A stretch of DNA of 64,000 bases from Paracoccus onchidii. GTDB lineage: Bacteria > Pseudomonadota > Alphaproteobacteria > Rhodobacterales > Rhodobacteraceae. Location of the stretch: positions 1-64,000 of the forward strand of contig NZ_JAQBIE010000022.1 in NCBI RefSeq assembly GCF_028294535.1. Direction: 5' to 3'. The notes under the pieces were generated by a model that did not search any database, had not been told where the DNA came from, and saw only the letters and a list, made by a program, of their open reading frames with translations. The translations under genes were made by a program, and so were the position numbers. Shown in pieces: positions 1-8,534 of this stretch (position 1 is the first letter of the stretch; every line of letters starts with the position of its first letter).

Positions 1-183
1 TCAATTCCCGAAATGTCTCACAAAGCTTCAAGTCAAACCGTCCGCTCCGTCCCGTTCTTGCGTCCCCGCCGTCTCGGTGAAGCGGTGTTTACGGATAGAC
101 AACAAAAGCCGCAAGAGGATTCGGACAAAAAAATCGGACTTTCCGTCATAAAACTGACAAGTAACTGATTTTATAGTGTTTAT
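1..183. other. Left-edge region without a recognisable gene
   Basis: No reading frame in this stretch looks like a real gene. The bases nearest msrQ are A+T-rich. Read on the minus strand, the region runs from the msrQ stop codon toward the window edge, becoming GC-rich and purine-rich. It could therefore be the promoter or leader of a minus-strand transcription unit outside the window. An rRNA operon leader is one possibility, but no rRNA sequence is present to confirm it. Confidence 0.35.
127..145 (-). terminator. Weak terminator-like hairpin after msrQ
   Basis: On the minus strand, a short CGGA/TCCG stem with a 3-nt loop (135-145) is followed by A and seven T residues (127-133). It lies about 40 bases after the msrQ stop codon. 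The stem has only four pairs, so termination strength is doubtful. Confidence 0.3.
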
Positions 184-804
184 TTACGCACGAACCGGGC
201 GCGAACGCTTCAATGGACGCGGAATCGCCACGCGAAGGCCCAAAAGCGCCAGAATCACGACCAACCAGAAGCCCGGGGTTACCGGAAAGACCTTCAACGC
301 AAGGATCCAGTGCAGCGCCACCAGCGGCGCTGCCAGATAGACAAGCTTGTGCAGCTTGCGCCACGCCTGCCCGCCCATCCGCCGGATCGAGGCATTGTTC
401 GAGGTGACGGCCAGCGCCAGCAGGATAACGAATCCGATCATCCCAAGCAGCAGATAGGGGCGCTTGATGATGTCGCGGCCCATCTGCGCCCAGAGAAAGC
501 CCATATCCATCGTCAGCCAGGACAGGACATGCAGCCCCGCATAGGTAAAGGCCAGCAGCCCCAGCGCCCGGCGAAACTTCATCAGGCTGATCCCCGCCAC
601 GCGCAGCAGCGGCGTGACGCAAAGGCTGGCGATCAGGAAATACAGCGCCGTCCGGCCCAGCCGGTGTTCGATATCGCGGATCGGGTCGATGCCCAGCCCG
701 CCCATGAAAGTATCCCAGACCAGCAGGGCCAGCGGGATCAGGCCCGCCGCCCAGACAGCCCAGACCGGCAGACGTCGGAACAGATCGTTCAGCTTGCGTT
801 GCAT
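184..804 (-). CDS. msrQ: MsrQ, heme-binding membrane subunit of the periplasmic methionine sulfoxide reductase MsrPQ
   Basis: This is a 206-aa inner-membrane protein of the YedZ/MsrQ family. It is known to pass electrons from the cytoplasmic side through b-type heme to MsrP, which repairs oxidised methionine in periplasmic proteins. About six hydrophobic segments are visible, with conserved histidines in helix contexts (EHRLG near residue 47, AGLHVLSW near 90, KLHK and ALHW near 150-165). The ATG overlaps the msrP stop codon by one base (TGATG), so the two genes should be translationally coupled. Length and partner gene fit the family. Confidence 0.93.
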   Translation of the reverse strand: MQRKLNDLFRRLPVWAVWAAGLIPLALLVWDTFMGGLGIDPIRDIEHRLGRTALYFLIASLCVTPLLRVAGISLMKFRRALGLLAFTYAGLHVLSWLTMDMGFLWAQMGRDIIKRPYLLLGMIGFVILLALAVTSNNASIRRMGGQAWRKLHKLVYLAAPLVALHWILALKVFPVTPGFWLVVILALLGLRVAIPRPLKRSRPVRA

Positions 805-1700
805 CAGTAGTTCTTTGTCAGATCCATCCCCGCATAAAGCGAGGCCACCTGTTCACCATAGCCATTGAACATCTGCGTCTCCTGCCGGCCACCGAACAAT
901 CCCGCGCCGATCTTGCGTTCCGTTGCCTGCGACCAGCGGGGGTGATCCACCTCGGGATTCACATTGGCATAGAACCCGTATTCGCTGGGTTGCAGCGCAT
1001 TCCAGGTCGCGAAGGGTTGTTTATCGGTCAATGTGATGCGGACAATCGACTTGATCGACTTGAAGCCGTATTTCCACGGCACGACCAGACGCAAGGGCGC
1101 ACCGTTCTGATTGGGCAGCGGCTCGGAATACAGGCCGGTCGCCAGAATGGTCAGCGGATTCATGGCCTCGTCCAGGCGCAACGCCTCGCGATAGGGCCAG
1201 TCGAGAATCGGACGTTTCTGCCCCCGCATCTCTTCGGGACGGAACAGCGTTTCAAAGGATACATATTTGGCCGAGGGCTGCACACCGACCTTGCCCAGAA
1301 TCGACGACAGCGGAACCCCGATCCACGGAATGATCATGGACCACGCCTCGACGCAGCGCAGCCGGTATATCCTTTCCTCCAGATCGTTCTCGGGGGCGAT
1401 ATCCTCCAGCCCATAGCTGCCGGGCCGGTCGACCATCCCATCGATTTCAACCGACCACGGATCGGTCGTCAGCGCCGAGGCATAGCGGGCCGGATCTTCC
1501 TTACCCGTGCCGAACTCGTAGAAATTGTTGTAATTGGTGATATCCTTCAGACTGTTTGGTTCGGCATCCGTCGAAAACGAAGAAGGTTTGCCGGTCAACC
1601 CCAGCGCCGGCGACGCCGCCAGCGCCGCACCGGCAGCAAGAAAGCTCCGCCGGTTCAACCATGAGGATTTCGGTGTCACATCAGACCAATTGAGCTTCAT
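804..1700 (-). CDS. msrP: MsrP, periplasmic protein-methionine-sulfoxide reductase, molybdopterin catalytic subunit
   Basis: This 298-aa protein belongs to the sulfite-oxidase-like YedY/MsrP family. It reduces methionine sulfoxide in periplasmic proteins using Mo-molybdopterin. A twin-arginine signal ([10 protein letters not shown], about residues 15-24) indicates Tat export of the folded enzyme. The cysteine in RLRCVEAW is the expected Mo ligand, followed by the typical WSMIIPWIG stretch. The ATG at 1700 is preceded by GGAGG at normal spacing; a longer in-frame start upstream lacks support and would place extra sequence before the Tat motif. It forms an operon with msrQ. Confidence 0.94.
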   Translation of the reverse strand: MKLNWSDVTPKSSWLNRRSFLAAGAALAASPALGLTGKPSSFSTDAEPNSLKDITNYNNFYEFGTGKEDPARYASALTTDPWSVEIDGMVDRPGSYGLEDIAPENDLEERIYRLRCVEAWSMIIPWIGVPLSSILGKVGVQPSAKYVSFETLFRPEEMRGQKRPILDWPYREALRLDEAMNPLTILATGLYSEPLPNQNGAPLRLVVPWKYGFKSIKSIVRITLTDKQPFATWNALQPSEYGFYANVNPEVDHPRWSQATERKIGAGLFGGRQETQMFNGYGEQVASLYAGMDLTKNY

Positions 1701-1748
1701 GCCGCCTCCAGATTCAGCTTGCTTGGACGATTGTCGCCAAGCCATCAC

Positions 1749-1754
1749 TATACA
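1749..1754 (+). promoter_or_regulatory. Candidate -10 element (TATACA) for a leaderless DUF302 gene
   Basis: TATACA ends six bases before the ATG at 1761, and no Shine-Dalgarno sequence precedes that ATG. A transcript starting about seven bases after this -10 box would begin at the start codon. The upstream -35 is poor (TTGGAC at 1723-1728, 20-bp spacing), so this rests mainly on the -10. Confidence 0.3.
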
Positions 1755-1760
1755 GACACG

Positions 1761-2234
1761 ATGCAGGTGACCGAATTGCACATCACATCTCTATTACCAT
1801 TCGCGCTTGCCGCACTGAGCGTTACAGCACATGCCGATAACCTTGCCGTGAGCGCCCCGGTCACGCATCAGGTCGCGGGCGAATTCGACGACATCGCCTT
1901 TGCGGTCGAGAACGCGATTCTGAACGCCGGCCTCGTGATCGAAGGGCAAAGCCATGTCGGGGACATGCTGGCGCGCACCAAAGATGATGTCGGCGGAGAA
2001 AAGGACCTGTACAGCCATGCCGAAGTCTTCACCTTCTGTTCGGCAAGCGTGTCACGTCAGGTGATGGAGGCCGATATCATGAACCTGCAACACTGCCCCT
2101 ATTCGATTTTCCTGTTCGAAACCCCGGACGCGCCAGGCCAGATCACGGTGGGCAGACGCCGCTATGATAATTCGATGCAACCTGCCGCACAGTTGCTTGA
2201 TGGTATTATCGCCGACGCCCTGACGCTGGAATAG
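1761..2234 (+). CDS. Exported DUF302-domain protein
   Basis: This is a 157-aa protein. A hydrophobic leader (about residues 8-24, ending SVTAHA) suggests Sec export to the periplasm. The rest matches the DUF302 pattern: an amphipathic N-terminal helix region ([14 protein letters not shown]), then [13 protein letters not shown] and [16 protein letters not shown]302 proteins have no settled biochemical role. The gene is divergent from msrPQ, 60 bp from the msrP start, so a shared response to periplasmic oxidative conditions is possible but is inference. The start was chosen to include the leader; it has no Shine-Dalgarno sequence and may be leaderless. Confidence 0.75.
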   Translation: MQVTELHITSLLPFALAALSVTAHADNLAVSAPVTHQVAGEFDDIAFAVENAILNAGLVIEGQSHVGDMLARTKDDVGGEKDLYSHAEVFTFCSASVSRQVMEADIMNLQHCPYSIFLFETPDAPGQITVGRRRYDNSMQPAAQLLDGIIADALTLE

Positions 2235-2240
2235 GGCCAG

Positions 2241-4274
2241 TCAGACCTCGGAGATTTCGCTCAGGAAGGCCCGGCCAAAGCGTTGGACCCGGGCTTCGTC
2301 CAGATAGCGCGCCAAGCCGCTTTCATCCGTCGGACGCGTTTCGGCAATCCGCCGGATCTGCGACGTCGTGCAGCTTAGCGGCTTGGCCGTGCCATCATCG
2401 CCGCGCATCAGCCGGTTCTGAACTTCCAGCAGGCGATCGAACAGGGCGCCGGCGGGCCGGCCCGCAAGGGCGCGGCGATGGGGGTGCATATCGGGCTGAT
2501 CGCCCGCCAGAACCGCCAGGAATGCCTGCCCGTAGCTTTCCAGCTTTTTCGCGCCCACGCCGTTGACCCGCGCCATGTCATCCAGCGTTTCCGGGCGGCG
2601 CTGGACCATTTCGATCAATGTGCGGTCGGGAAAGATCACATAGGCCGGAACGGCTGCGGCCTCTGCCAGGGCGCGGCGCTTGGCCTTCAATGCCGAAAGC
2701 AGGGGTTCGTCCTCTTCCGACACCTGCGTCTTGACGACATTGCCGCCGCGCGCGCGCAAGGTTGTGTCATGGCGCAGCGTTACCGAGCTTTCGCCCCGCA
2801 GAATCGGATGCGCGACATCGGTCAGATGCAGCGCACCATGTCGGTCGGGATCGGGGCGACACAGGTCCAGCCCCATCATTTGCCGAAAGATGGCCTGCCA
2901 TTGCGCACGGCTGAATTCCTGCCCGACCGCGAAAGTCGGCAACCGGTCATGCCCGCGATCGCGGATCTTCTCGGTGCTGTTTCCCGTCAGAATGTCGATC
3001 AGATGGCCGCTGCCGAACCATTCGCCCGTGCGCAACATCGCGGACAAGGCCTTGCGCACGGCTTCGGTGCCGTCAAACAGCTTGGGCGGATGCAGGCAAA
3101 TGTCGCAATTGCCACAATCCGCGGGCAGATCCTCGCCGAAATAAGTCAAGAGACGGCGGCGGCGACATCCCGTCGCCTCGGCCAGCCCCAACAGCGCGTT
3201 CAGCCGGGCATGATCCGCACCTTTTCGGGCGGTTTCGGCCAATCCCTCGTCAACCTGCATGCGGCGCAAACGAATATCGTCGGGTCCATAGAGCGTCAGT
3301 GTATCCGCCGGATCGCCATCCCGGCCGGCGCGGCCGATTTCCTGGTAATAGGCTTCGATCGACTTGGGCAGGTCGGCATGCAGAACCCAGCGAATATCGG
3401 GCTTGTCGATTCCCATGCCGAACGCCACCGTGGCAACCACGATCAGTCCGTCCTCGCGCTGGAAACGCCCCTCGACGGCACGCCGCGCATCCGCCTCCAT
3501 ACCGCCGTGATAGGCCACCGCACTATGCCCCGCCTGATTCAGCGCCTGTGCCAGCGTCTCGGTTCGGGCGCGGCTGGCGCAATAGACGATGCCCGACTGG
3601 CCGCGACGGGCAGCGACAAAGTTCATCAATTGCTTGCGCGGGCTGTCCTTGGGCTGAAACGCCAGCCGGATATTGGGCCGGTCAAAGCCACGCAGGAATA
3701 TCTGGGGTTCCTGCCCGTCAAACAGGCGCGATACGATTTCAGCCCGGGTCTCGGCATCGGCGGTGGCGGTAAATGCCGACAACGGCACCCCCAGATCACG
3801 CTTCAATTCACCGATCCGCAAATAATCGGGGCGGAAATCATGCCCCCACTGGCTGACGCAATGCGCTTCGTCCACGGCGATGGCCGTTACCCCGGCGCGG
3901 CGCAGCAATTGCACCGTCCCCCCCGAAGCCAGCCGTTCGGGGGCCATGTAAAGCAGCTTCAGCGCCCCCTGCCCCAATGCCTCGAACACGGCATCGGTTT
4001 CCTCAGGGGTGTTCCCGCTGGTCAACGCACCGGCAGAAACCCCGGCTTCGCCCAGGGCGCGCACCTGATCGCGCATCAATGCAATCAGGGGCGAAATGAC
4101 CACCGTCACCCCATCGCGCATCACCGCGGGCAGCTGATAGCAAAGTGACTTGCCGCCGCCCGTCGGCATGATCGCAAGCACATCCTGCCCGCGTGCCACG
4201 GTTTCGACGATCTCACGTTGCCCGGGGCGGAATCCGTCAAATCCCCAGACCTGTCGCAGCAGGTCGGTGGGCAT
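2241..4274 (-). CDS. recQ: ATP-dependent DNA helicase RecQ
   Basis: This is a 677-aa superfamily 2 helicase acting in recombination and replication-fork repair. Walker A (TGGGKSLCYQ) lies near residues 38-47 and DEAHCVSQWGHDFRPDY marks motif II. The RecQ zinc cluster (CRRRRLLTYFGE, then CGNCDIC) follows the helicase core. A winged-helix region and an HRDC domain (about residues 525-595, ending GVGAKKLESYGQAFLAVL) complete the full E. coli-like architecture. The ATG at 4274 overlaps the yggT stop by one base (TGATG); a GTG one codon earlier is also possible. Confidence 0.96.
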   Translation of the reverse strand: MPTDLLRQVWGFDGFRPGQREIVETVARGQDVLAIMPTGGGKSLCYQLPAVMRDGVTVVISPLIALMRDQVRALGEAGVSAGALTSGNTPEETDAVFEALGQGALKLLYMAPERLASGGTVQLLRRAGVTAIAVDEAHCVSQWGHDFRPDYLRIGELKRDLGVPLSAFTATADAETRAEIVSRLFDGQEPQIFLRGFDRPNIRLAFQPKDSPRKQLMNFVAARRGQSGIVYCASRARTETLAQALNQAGHSAVAYHGGMEADARRAVEGRFQREDGLIVVATVAFGMGIDKPDIRWVLHADLPKSIEAYYQEIGRAGRDGDPADTLTLYGPDDIRLRRMQVDEGLAETARKGADHARLNALLGLAEATGCRRRRLLTYFGEDLPADCGNCDICLHPPKLFDGTEAVRKALSAMLRTGEWFGSGHLIDILTGNSTEKIRDRGHDRLPTFAVGQEFSRAQWQAIFRQMMGLDLCRPDPDRHGALHLTDVAHPILRGESSVTLRHDTTLRARGGNVVKTQVSEEDEPLLSALKAKRRALAEAAAVPAYVIFPDRTLIEMVQRRPETLDDMARVNGVGAKKLESYGQAFLAVLAGDQPDMHPHRRALAGRPAGALFDRLLEVQNRLMRGDDGTAKPLSCTTSQIRRIAETRPTDESGLARYLDEARVQRFGRAFLSEISEV

Positions 4275-4567
4275 CACATCCCGTAAAAGAAGCCGGCGTT
4301 ATTGGCCAAGGCGCGTTGCAGGATGATAATGATGATGAACACCACCAGCGGCGCCAGATCGAGCCCCCCCGTATTGGGCAGCAGATTGCGCACCGGGGTG
4401 TAAATCGGTTCAAGCAGTCGGGTCAAACCGTCCCAGATCTGTCCGACCAGCGGCTGACGCAGGTTCAGGACCTGGAAATTGATCAGCCACGACATGATGA
4501 TGTGGGCGATCATGACAAACCACACCACTTGCAGGATCAGTTGCAAGGCCTCGTAGAGCGTTCCCAT
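4274..4567 (-). CDS. YggT family membrane protein
   Basis: This is a 97-aa protein with two hydrophobic segments (about residues 5-28 and 65-92) separated by a loop containing WDGLTRLLEPIYTPVRNLLP. That loop is the conserved YggT signature (P-x-R-x-x-L-P). The family is associated in other bacteria with membrane or osmotic homeostasis, but no reaction is established. It lies directly upstream of recQ and overlaps it by one base, so both are probably on one transcript. Confidence 0.9.
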   Translation of the reverse strand: MGTLYEALQLILQVVWFVMIAHIIMSWLINFQVLNLRQPLVGQIWDGLTRLLEPIYTPVRNLLPNTGGLDLAPLVVFIIIIILQRALANNAGFFYGM

Positions 4568-4700
4568 AATACCCTCATTCTAGCGATCGCGCCCTGTATG
4601 GCCGCGAGGCGGCGCGGGCGCAAGCAGGTTGCCGTGCCGTCAAGGTTGACCTTTTTGTGGGCAGGGGTCACGCAAGCGGCATTCAAGCAAGGGGCCGCCA

Positions 4701-5261
4701 ATGTATCCATTGATCCGTTTCATCAAGGAAATGATCAAGTTCCGCAATGCGCCGCCCTTGTCTCCGTCGGGGACCCATGTCTCGACACATATTTGCTGGC
4801 CCTGGGATCTGGACCCCTGGATCGAGCTGAACAACGGCCGAACCCTGACGCTTTTCGATCTTGGCCGCATTCCGATGGCGCAACGCACCGGGTTGCTGGC
4901 CGTCATGCGCAAAATGAAATGGGGCATCACGGTGGCCGGAAACTCGACCCGCTACCGGCGCCGCGTGCGCATGTTCGACCGTTTCACGATGATCTCGCGG
5001 ATCATTGGCTGGGACCATCGCTTCATTTACATGGAGCAATCCATGTGGCGGCGGGGCGAATGCTGCAACCACATGCTTCTGCGATCGGCCGTCACGTCGT
5101 CATCAGGCATCGTTCCCCCGTCCGAGGTCGCGAAAGCGATGAACCTGGCGCAAACGCCCGGCCCCCTGCCGGACTGGGTGCAGGCATGGATAGATGCCGA
5201 TGCCACACGAACCTGGCCCCCCGAAATTCCCGATGACGTGAAAGCGGACTTGCCAGCCTGA
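4701..5261 (+). CDS. Acyl-CoA thioesterase-like hotdog protein (THEM/4HBT_2 type)
   Basis: This 186-aa protein resembles the bacterial relatives of the THEM6/thioesterase-superfamily group. The visible pattern includes THICWPWDLDPWIELNNGR near residues 29-47, where the D-x-D/N-x-H-like hotdog region normally sits, followed by VAGNSTRYRRR and an aromatic-rich strand (FDRFTMISRIIGWDHRFIYMEQ). Many homologues are annotated only as thioesterases, with no proven substrate. The ATG follows AGGGG at good spacing. It is divergent from yggT and sits 49 bp upstream of the UMF1 permease. Confidence 0.75.
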   Translation: MYPLIRFIKEMIKFRNAPPLSPSGTHVSTHICWPWDLDPWIELNNGRTLTLFDLGRIPMAQRTGLLAVMRKMKWGITVAGNSTRYRRRVRMFDRFTMISRIIGWDHRFIYMEQSMWRRGECCNHMLLRSAVTSSSGIVPPSEVAKAMNLAQTPGPLPDWVQAWIDADATRTWPPEIPDDVKADLPA

Positions 5262-5310
5262 CCCGCTTCGGCCTTATCTGCCCCTGACAATGCGATACAG
5301 GGAAAGCGGC

Positions 5311-6681
5311 ATGAACAGAAAGCGGATCTGGGGCTGGTGGTTCTTTGACTGGGCCAGCCAACCCTTTCACACATTGCTGCTGACCTTCGTCTTTTCGGTC
5401 TATTTCTCCGAGGTGGCAAAACGCCACTTTCAGGAAACCGGCCTGTCCGAAGCCCTTGCCGGTGCCAGCGCGCAGACGATCTGGGGCTATGGCCTGTCGG
5501 CCAGCGGCATCATCATCGCCGTGCTGGCGCCGATTCTGGGCGCGGTCGCGGACACATCGGGCCGCAGGATGCCATGGATCTGGTTCTTTTCACTGTTCTA
5601 CGTGACAGGGGCCATCGGCCTGTGGTTCCTGATGCCCCAGCAACCTGCCCTGGTGCAATCGGTCATCCTGTTCGGGATCGGTCTGATCGGCGTTGAATTC
5701 GCGACCATTTTCACCAACGCAATCTTGCCCGGCCTTGCGCCCCGCGATGAAATCGGACGCCTGTCCGGCACCGGCTACGCGTTCGGTTATGCCGGCGGGG
5801 TGCTGTCGCTTGCCGTCATGCTTGCACTGTTTCAGGAAACCCCGACCGGCAAGACCCTGATCGGACTGCCCCCCATGTTCGGCTTGGACCCCGCCATGCG
5901 CGAAGGCACACGGTTTGTCGGGCCATTCGTCGCGATCTGGTATGTGGTTTTCATGATCCCCTTTTTCCTGTGGGTCCGGGAACCGGCCGCCAAGGGGCGC
6001 CCGATCCGCATCGGTGCCGCGATGTCGGACCTGTGGCAACTGGTGCGCAGCCTGCGCCACCGGCGCAGCCTTGGCAGCTGGTTGCTGTCGTCAATGATGT
6101 CGCGCGACGCGCTGAACGCACTTTATGGCTTTGGTGGTGTCTATGCCGGAACGGTCCTGGGCTGGCCGGTATTTCTGGCCGGCATCTTCGGGGTCATCAG
6201 CGCCATATCAGCTGCGATCATCAGCTGGCTTGGCGGACGTGCCGACCGGAGATGGGGCCCCAAGCCCGTCATCATCGTCAGCATCCTGATTCTGACCGCC
6301 GTATGCCTGACCGTTGTCGGCATGGATCGAACCTCGCTTTACGCCATCCCCATGCCCGATCACCCCATCATCGGAACCCTGTTCATGCCGGACGTGATAT
6401 TCTTCCTTTGCGGCGCCCTGATCGGTGGGGCGGGCGGTGCGATGCAGGCCGCAAGCCGAACAATGATGGTGCGCCACACAACCCCGGAACGGGCCACCGA
6501 GGGGTTTGGCCTATATGCACTTTCAGGCAAGGCGACGGCGTTTCTGGCCCCGTTTCTGATCGCGGTGGTCACGGACATGACGGGCAATCAGAGGATCGGC
6601 ATTTCGCCGTTAATCGGCATGTTCCTTCTGGCGCTGGTTCTGCTACGCTGGGTTGAACCAGAAGGGGAGGCCACGCAGTGA
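5311..6681 (+). CDS. UMF1/Atg22-type MFS permease
   Basis: This is a 456-aa integral membrane protein with about twelve hydrophobic segments. The start (MNRKRIWGWWFFDWASQPF) is diagnostic of the UMF1 family of MFS transporters related to yeast Atg22 vacuolar effluxers. The cytoplasmic loop GAVADTSGRRMPWIW is the MFS A-motif equivalent, repeated in the second half as GGRADRRWGPKP. The substrate is unknown; efflux of amino acids or similar small solutes is only suggested by family. ATG 5311 is preferred over an ATG seven codons earlier because AGGGAA precedes it and the family N-terminus begins there. The stop overlaps the mepA start (GTGA). Confidence 0.85.
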   Translation: MNRKRIWGWWFFDWASQPFHTLLLTFVFSVYFSEVAKRHFQETGLSEALAGASAQTIWGYGLSASGIIIAVLAPILGAVADTSGRRMPWIWFFSLFYVTGAIGLWFLMPQQPALVQSVILFGIGLIGVEFATIFTNAILPGLAPRDEIGRLSGTGYAFGYAGGVLSLAVMLALFQETPTGKTLIGLPPMFGLDPAMREGTRFVGPFVAIWYVVFMIPFFLWVREPAAKGRPIRIGAAMSDLWQLVRSLRHRRSLGSWLLSSMMSRDALNALYGFGGVYAGTVLGWPVFLAGIFGVISAISAAIISWLGGRADRRWGPKPVIIVSILILTAVCLTVVGMDRTSLYAIPMPDHPIIGTLFMPDVIFFLCGALIGGAGGAMQAASRTMMVRHTTPERATEGFGLYALSGKATAFLAPFLIAVVTDMTGNQRIGISPLIGMFLLALVLLRWVEPEGEATQ

Positions 6682-7541
6682 TCCGCAAATTCCTGACAGC
6701 CGCCGCCGTGATCGCGGGGCTTGCAATGCCAGCACTGGCCGAACCGTTGGCCAAGGATGTGTTCGGGCATTTCAGCACGCCGTCACAAGGGCCGGCGGTG
6801 TCGATCGGATATTATTCCAAGGGCTGCGCCCAAGGATTGCAGCAACTGCCCGAAAGCGGCCCCAGCTGGCAGGCCATGCGCCTGTCACGCAATCGCAACT
6901 GGGGCCATCCCGATTTGAACAACCTTCTGATCGGCTTGTCACAGGCGGCGCAAAAGGCCGGATGGAAGGGGCTGTATATCGGCGATATCAGCCAACCCCG
7001 CGGCGGACCGATGTTGACCGGCCATGCCAGTCACCAGATGGGGCTGGATGCTGATATCTGGATGCTGCCGCCCAGCAGCCTCGGCCTGTCGCGGGCGCAA
7101 CGCGAAAGCCTGTCATCCGTCTCGGTGGTGGACAAGCGCGGCACGGGCCTGACGAAACACTGGAACGGCGGCCACATGGCCATCCTTCGCGCCGCAGCAC
7201 GGGACCGCAGGGTCGAACGCATCTTCGTCGACCCGGTGGTCAAGGTCGCGATGTGCCAGATGGAAACCGGAAACCGCAACTGGTTGCGCAAGATCCGCCC
7301 GTTGAACAACCATAACTACCATTTTCATATCCGCATGAGCTGCCCGAAGGGCTCGATATGCCAACGTCAGGATCCGCCCCCGCCGGGCGATGGCTGCGCC
7401 GAGGCGGCCGAATGGATCAAGAACCGCATCGATCCCAGCCGGGTCAAGCCGTCCCCCCCGAACCCGAATTACCGTCATCCGCGCAGCTACCGCCTGAGCG
7501 AGCTTCCCCAACAATGCCGCACTGTCGCCGCCGCGCCCTGA
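6678..7541 (+). CDS. mepA: Penicillin-insensitive murein endopeptidase MepA
   Basis: This 287-aa protein has a Sec signal peptide (residues 1-21, cleavage after MPALA). It belongs to the LAS/M74 zinc peptidases that cut D-Ala-meso-DAP cross-links in peptidoglycan. The zinc and catalytic motifs are visible: SHQMGLDADIWM (His119, Asp124/126) and HNYHFHIRM near the C-terminus. Cysteines toward the C-terminus (SCPKGSIC, GDGC) could form disulfides, as in E. coli MepA. The start is GTG, four bases inside the upstream permease, with GGGGAGG at ideal spacing. Confidence 0.94.
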   Translation: MIRKFLTAAAVIAGLAMPALAEPLAKDVFGHFSTPSQGPAVSIGYYSKGCAQGLQQLPESGPSWQAMRLSRNRNWGHPDLNNLLIGLSQAAQKAGWKGLYIGDISQPRGGPMLTGHASHQMGLDADIWMLPPSSLGLSRAQRESLSSVSVVDKRGTGLTKHWNGGHMAILRAAARDRRVERIFVDPVVKVAMCQMETGNRNWLRKIRPLNNHNYHFHIRMSCPKGSICQRQDPPPPGDGCAEAAEWIKNRIDPSRVKPSPPNPNYRHPRSYRLSELPQQCRTVAAAP

Positions 7542-8410
7542 TCGCGTATCTGTGCCTGTTCTGCGTTGCGGCCGGTGCCCCTGCATCGGCCGCAACACTG
7601 GAATATGTGGGCACCCATGTCTGGCAAAGCAGCGAAAGCAGCTTTGGCGGCTTTTCAGGCATAGAAATCAGCAAGGACGGCACCGGCTTCCATGCCCTGA
7701 GCGACCGGGCATGGCTGTATTGGGGCAGCCTGCAGCGCGACCCCCAGGGCCTGATTCGCGATGTCAGCGTGGCCGGCCGCGCGAGGCTGAAGGACAGCAA
7801 GGGAAACCCGCTGAAACCGGGCTATCTGGGTGACAGCGAGGGTCTGGCCCTTGGTGACGACGGCACCATCTGGGTCACCTTCGAAGGGCTGGACCGGTTG
7901 GCCAGCTTTGAAAATCCGGATGCCGCGGCCACATTGCACCCCTCGCCGCCGGATCTGCCCGGCATGCGGGTCAATTCGGGGCTGGAGGCATTGGCAATCG
8001 ACCCGACTGGCGCGCTGTTTACGCTGCCCGAAAAATCAGGCCATGAAGATCGGCCCTTCCCCCTGCTGAAATATACCGATGGCGCATGGTCCAGATTCAG
8101 CCAGATCAGGCGCGATCCCCGCTGGCTGCCGGTGGGGGCGGATTTCGGCCCTGACGGATTCCTTTACCTGCTGGAACGCGATTTTCACGGATTGCTTGGA
8201 TTTTCATCGCGCGTGCGCCGGATGCGCCTGACGGATCAGGGGCCGGTGGACGAAGAAATCCTGCTGGAAACCACGCCGCTTCAATATGACAATCTGGAAG
8301 GTCTGGCCGTCTGGCATGATGGGCAAGGGATTCGCCTGACCATGATCTCGGACGACAATTTCCTGATCGTCCAGCGCACCGAGCTGGTCGAATATCGGCT
8401 GCGCGACTGA
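7514..8410 (+). CDS. Secreted esterase-like/phytase-like beta-propeller protein
   Basis: This 298-aa protein has a signal peptide (residues 1-26, cleavage after APASA). The mature part matches the 'esterase-like activity of phytase' family, a beta-propeller-like fold: FSGIEISKDGTGFHALSDR near the start, then DSEGLALGDDGTIWVTFEG, SGLEALAIDP, GFLYLLERDF and YDNLEGLAVW. These D/E-G-L-A repeats resemble propeller blades. True phytase activity has been shown for few members. The ATG lies 28 bp inside mepA, so co-expression is likely. Confidence 0.82.
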   Translation: MPHCRRRALIAYLCLFCVAAGAPASAATLEYVGTHVWQSSESSFGGFSGIEISKDGTGFHALSDRAWLYWGSLQRDPQGLIRDVSVAGRARLKDSKGNPLKPGYLGDSEGLALGDDGTIWVTFEGLDRLASFENPDAAATLHPSPPDLPGMRVNSGLEALAIDPTGALFTLPEKSGHEDRPFPLLKYTDGAWSRFSQIRRDPRWLPVGADFGPDGFLYLLERDFHGLLGFSSRVRRMRLTDQGPVDEEILLETTPLQYDNLEGLAVWHDGQGIRLTMISDDNFLIVQRTELVEYRLRD

Positions 8411-8431
8411 CGGGCAACGCAACGGCAGCTG

Positions 8432-8461
8432 TTGACACGGGGCATCCGGCAGGCGTATCCG
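8432..8461 (+). promoter_or_regulatory. Candidate sigma70-type promoter for the downstream transporter
   Basis: TTGACA (8432-8437) and TATCCG (8456-8461) are separated by 18 bp. They lie in the 124-bp gap between the phytase-like gene and the transporter. The predicted leader of about 67 nt can form a hairpin in which TTCCG (8503-8507) pairs with CGGAA (8521-8525), covering the weak ribosome-binding site. Confidence 0.4.
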
Positions 8462-8534
8462 CGCGCTGTTCCGGCTGTGCAAGCAGTCCCGGGGCCGAGT
8501 TGTTCCGCCACCTTGTAAAACGGAAATCCAGCCT

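Noticed and set aside
2478..4148. A 556-codon plus-strand frame opposite recQ
   Set aside because: It lacks any domain, while recQ motifs are complete on the minus strand.
8462..8534. A preQ1 riboswitch of a known class
   Set aside because: I could not match the class I, II or III consensus; only generic hairpin potential is visible, so it is kept as a weak finding.
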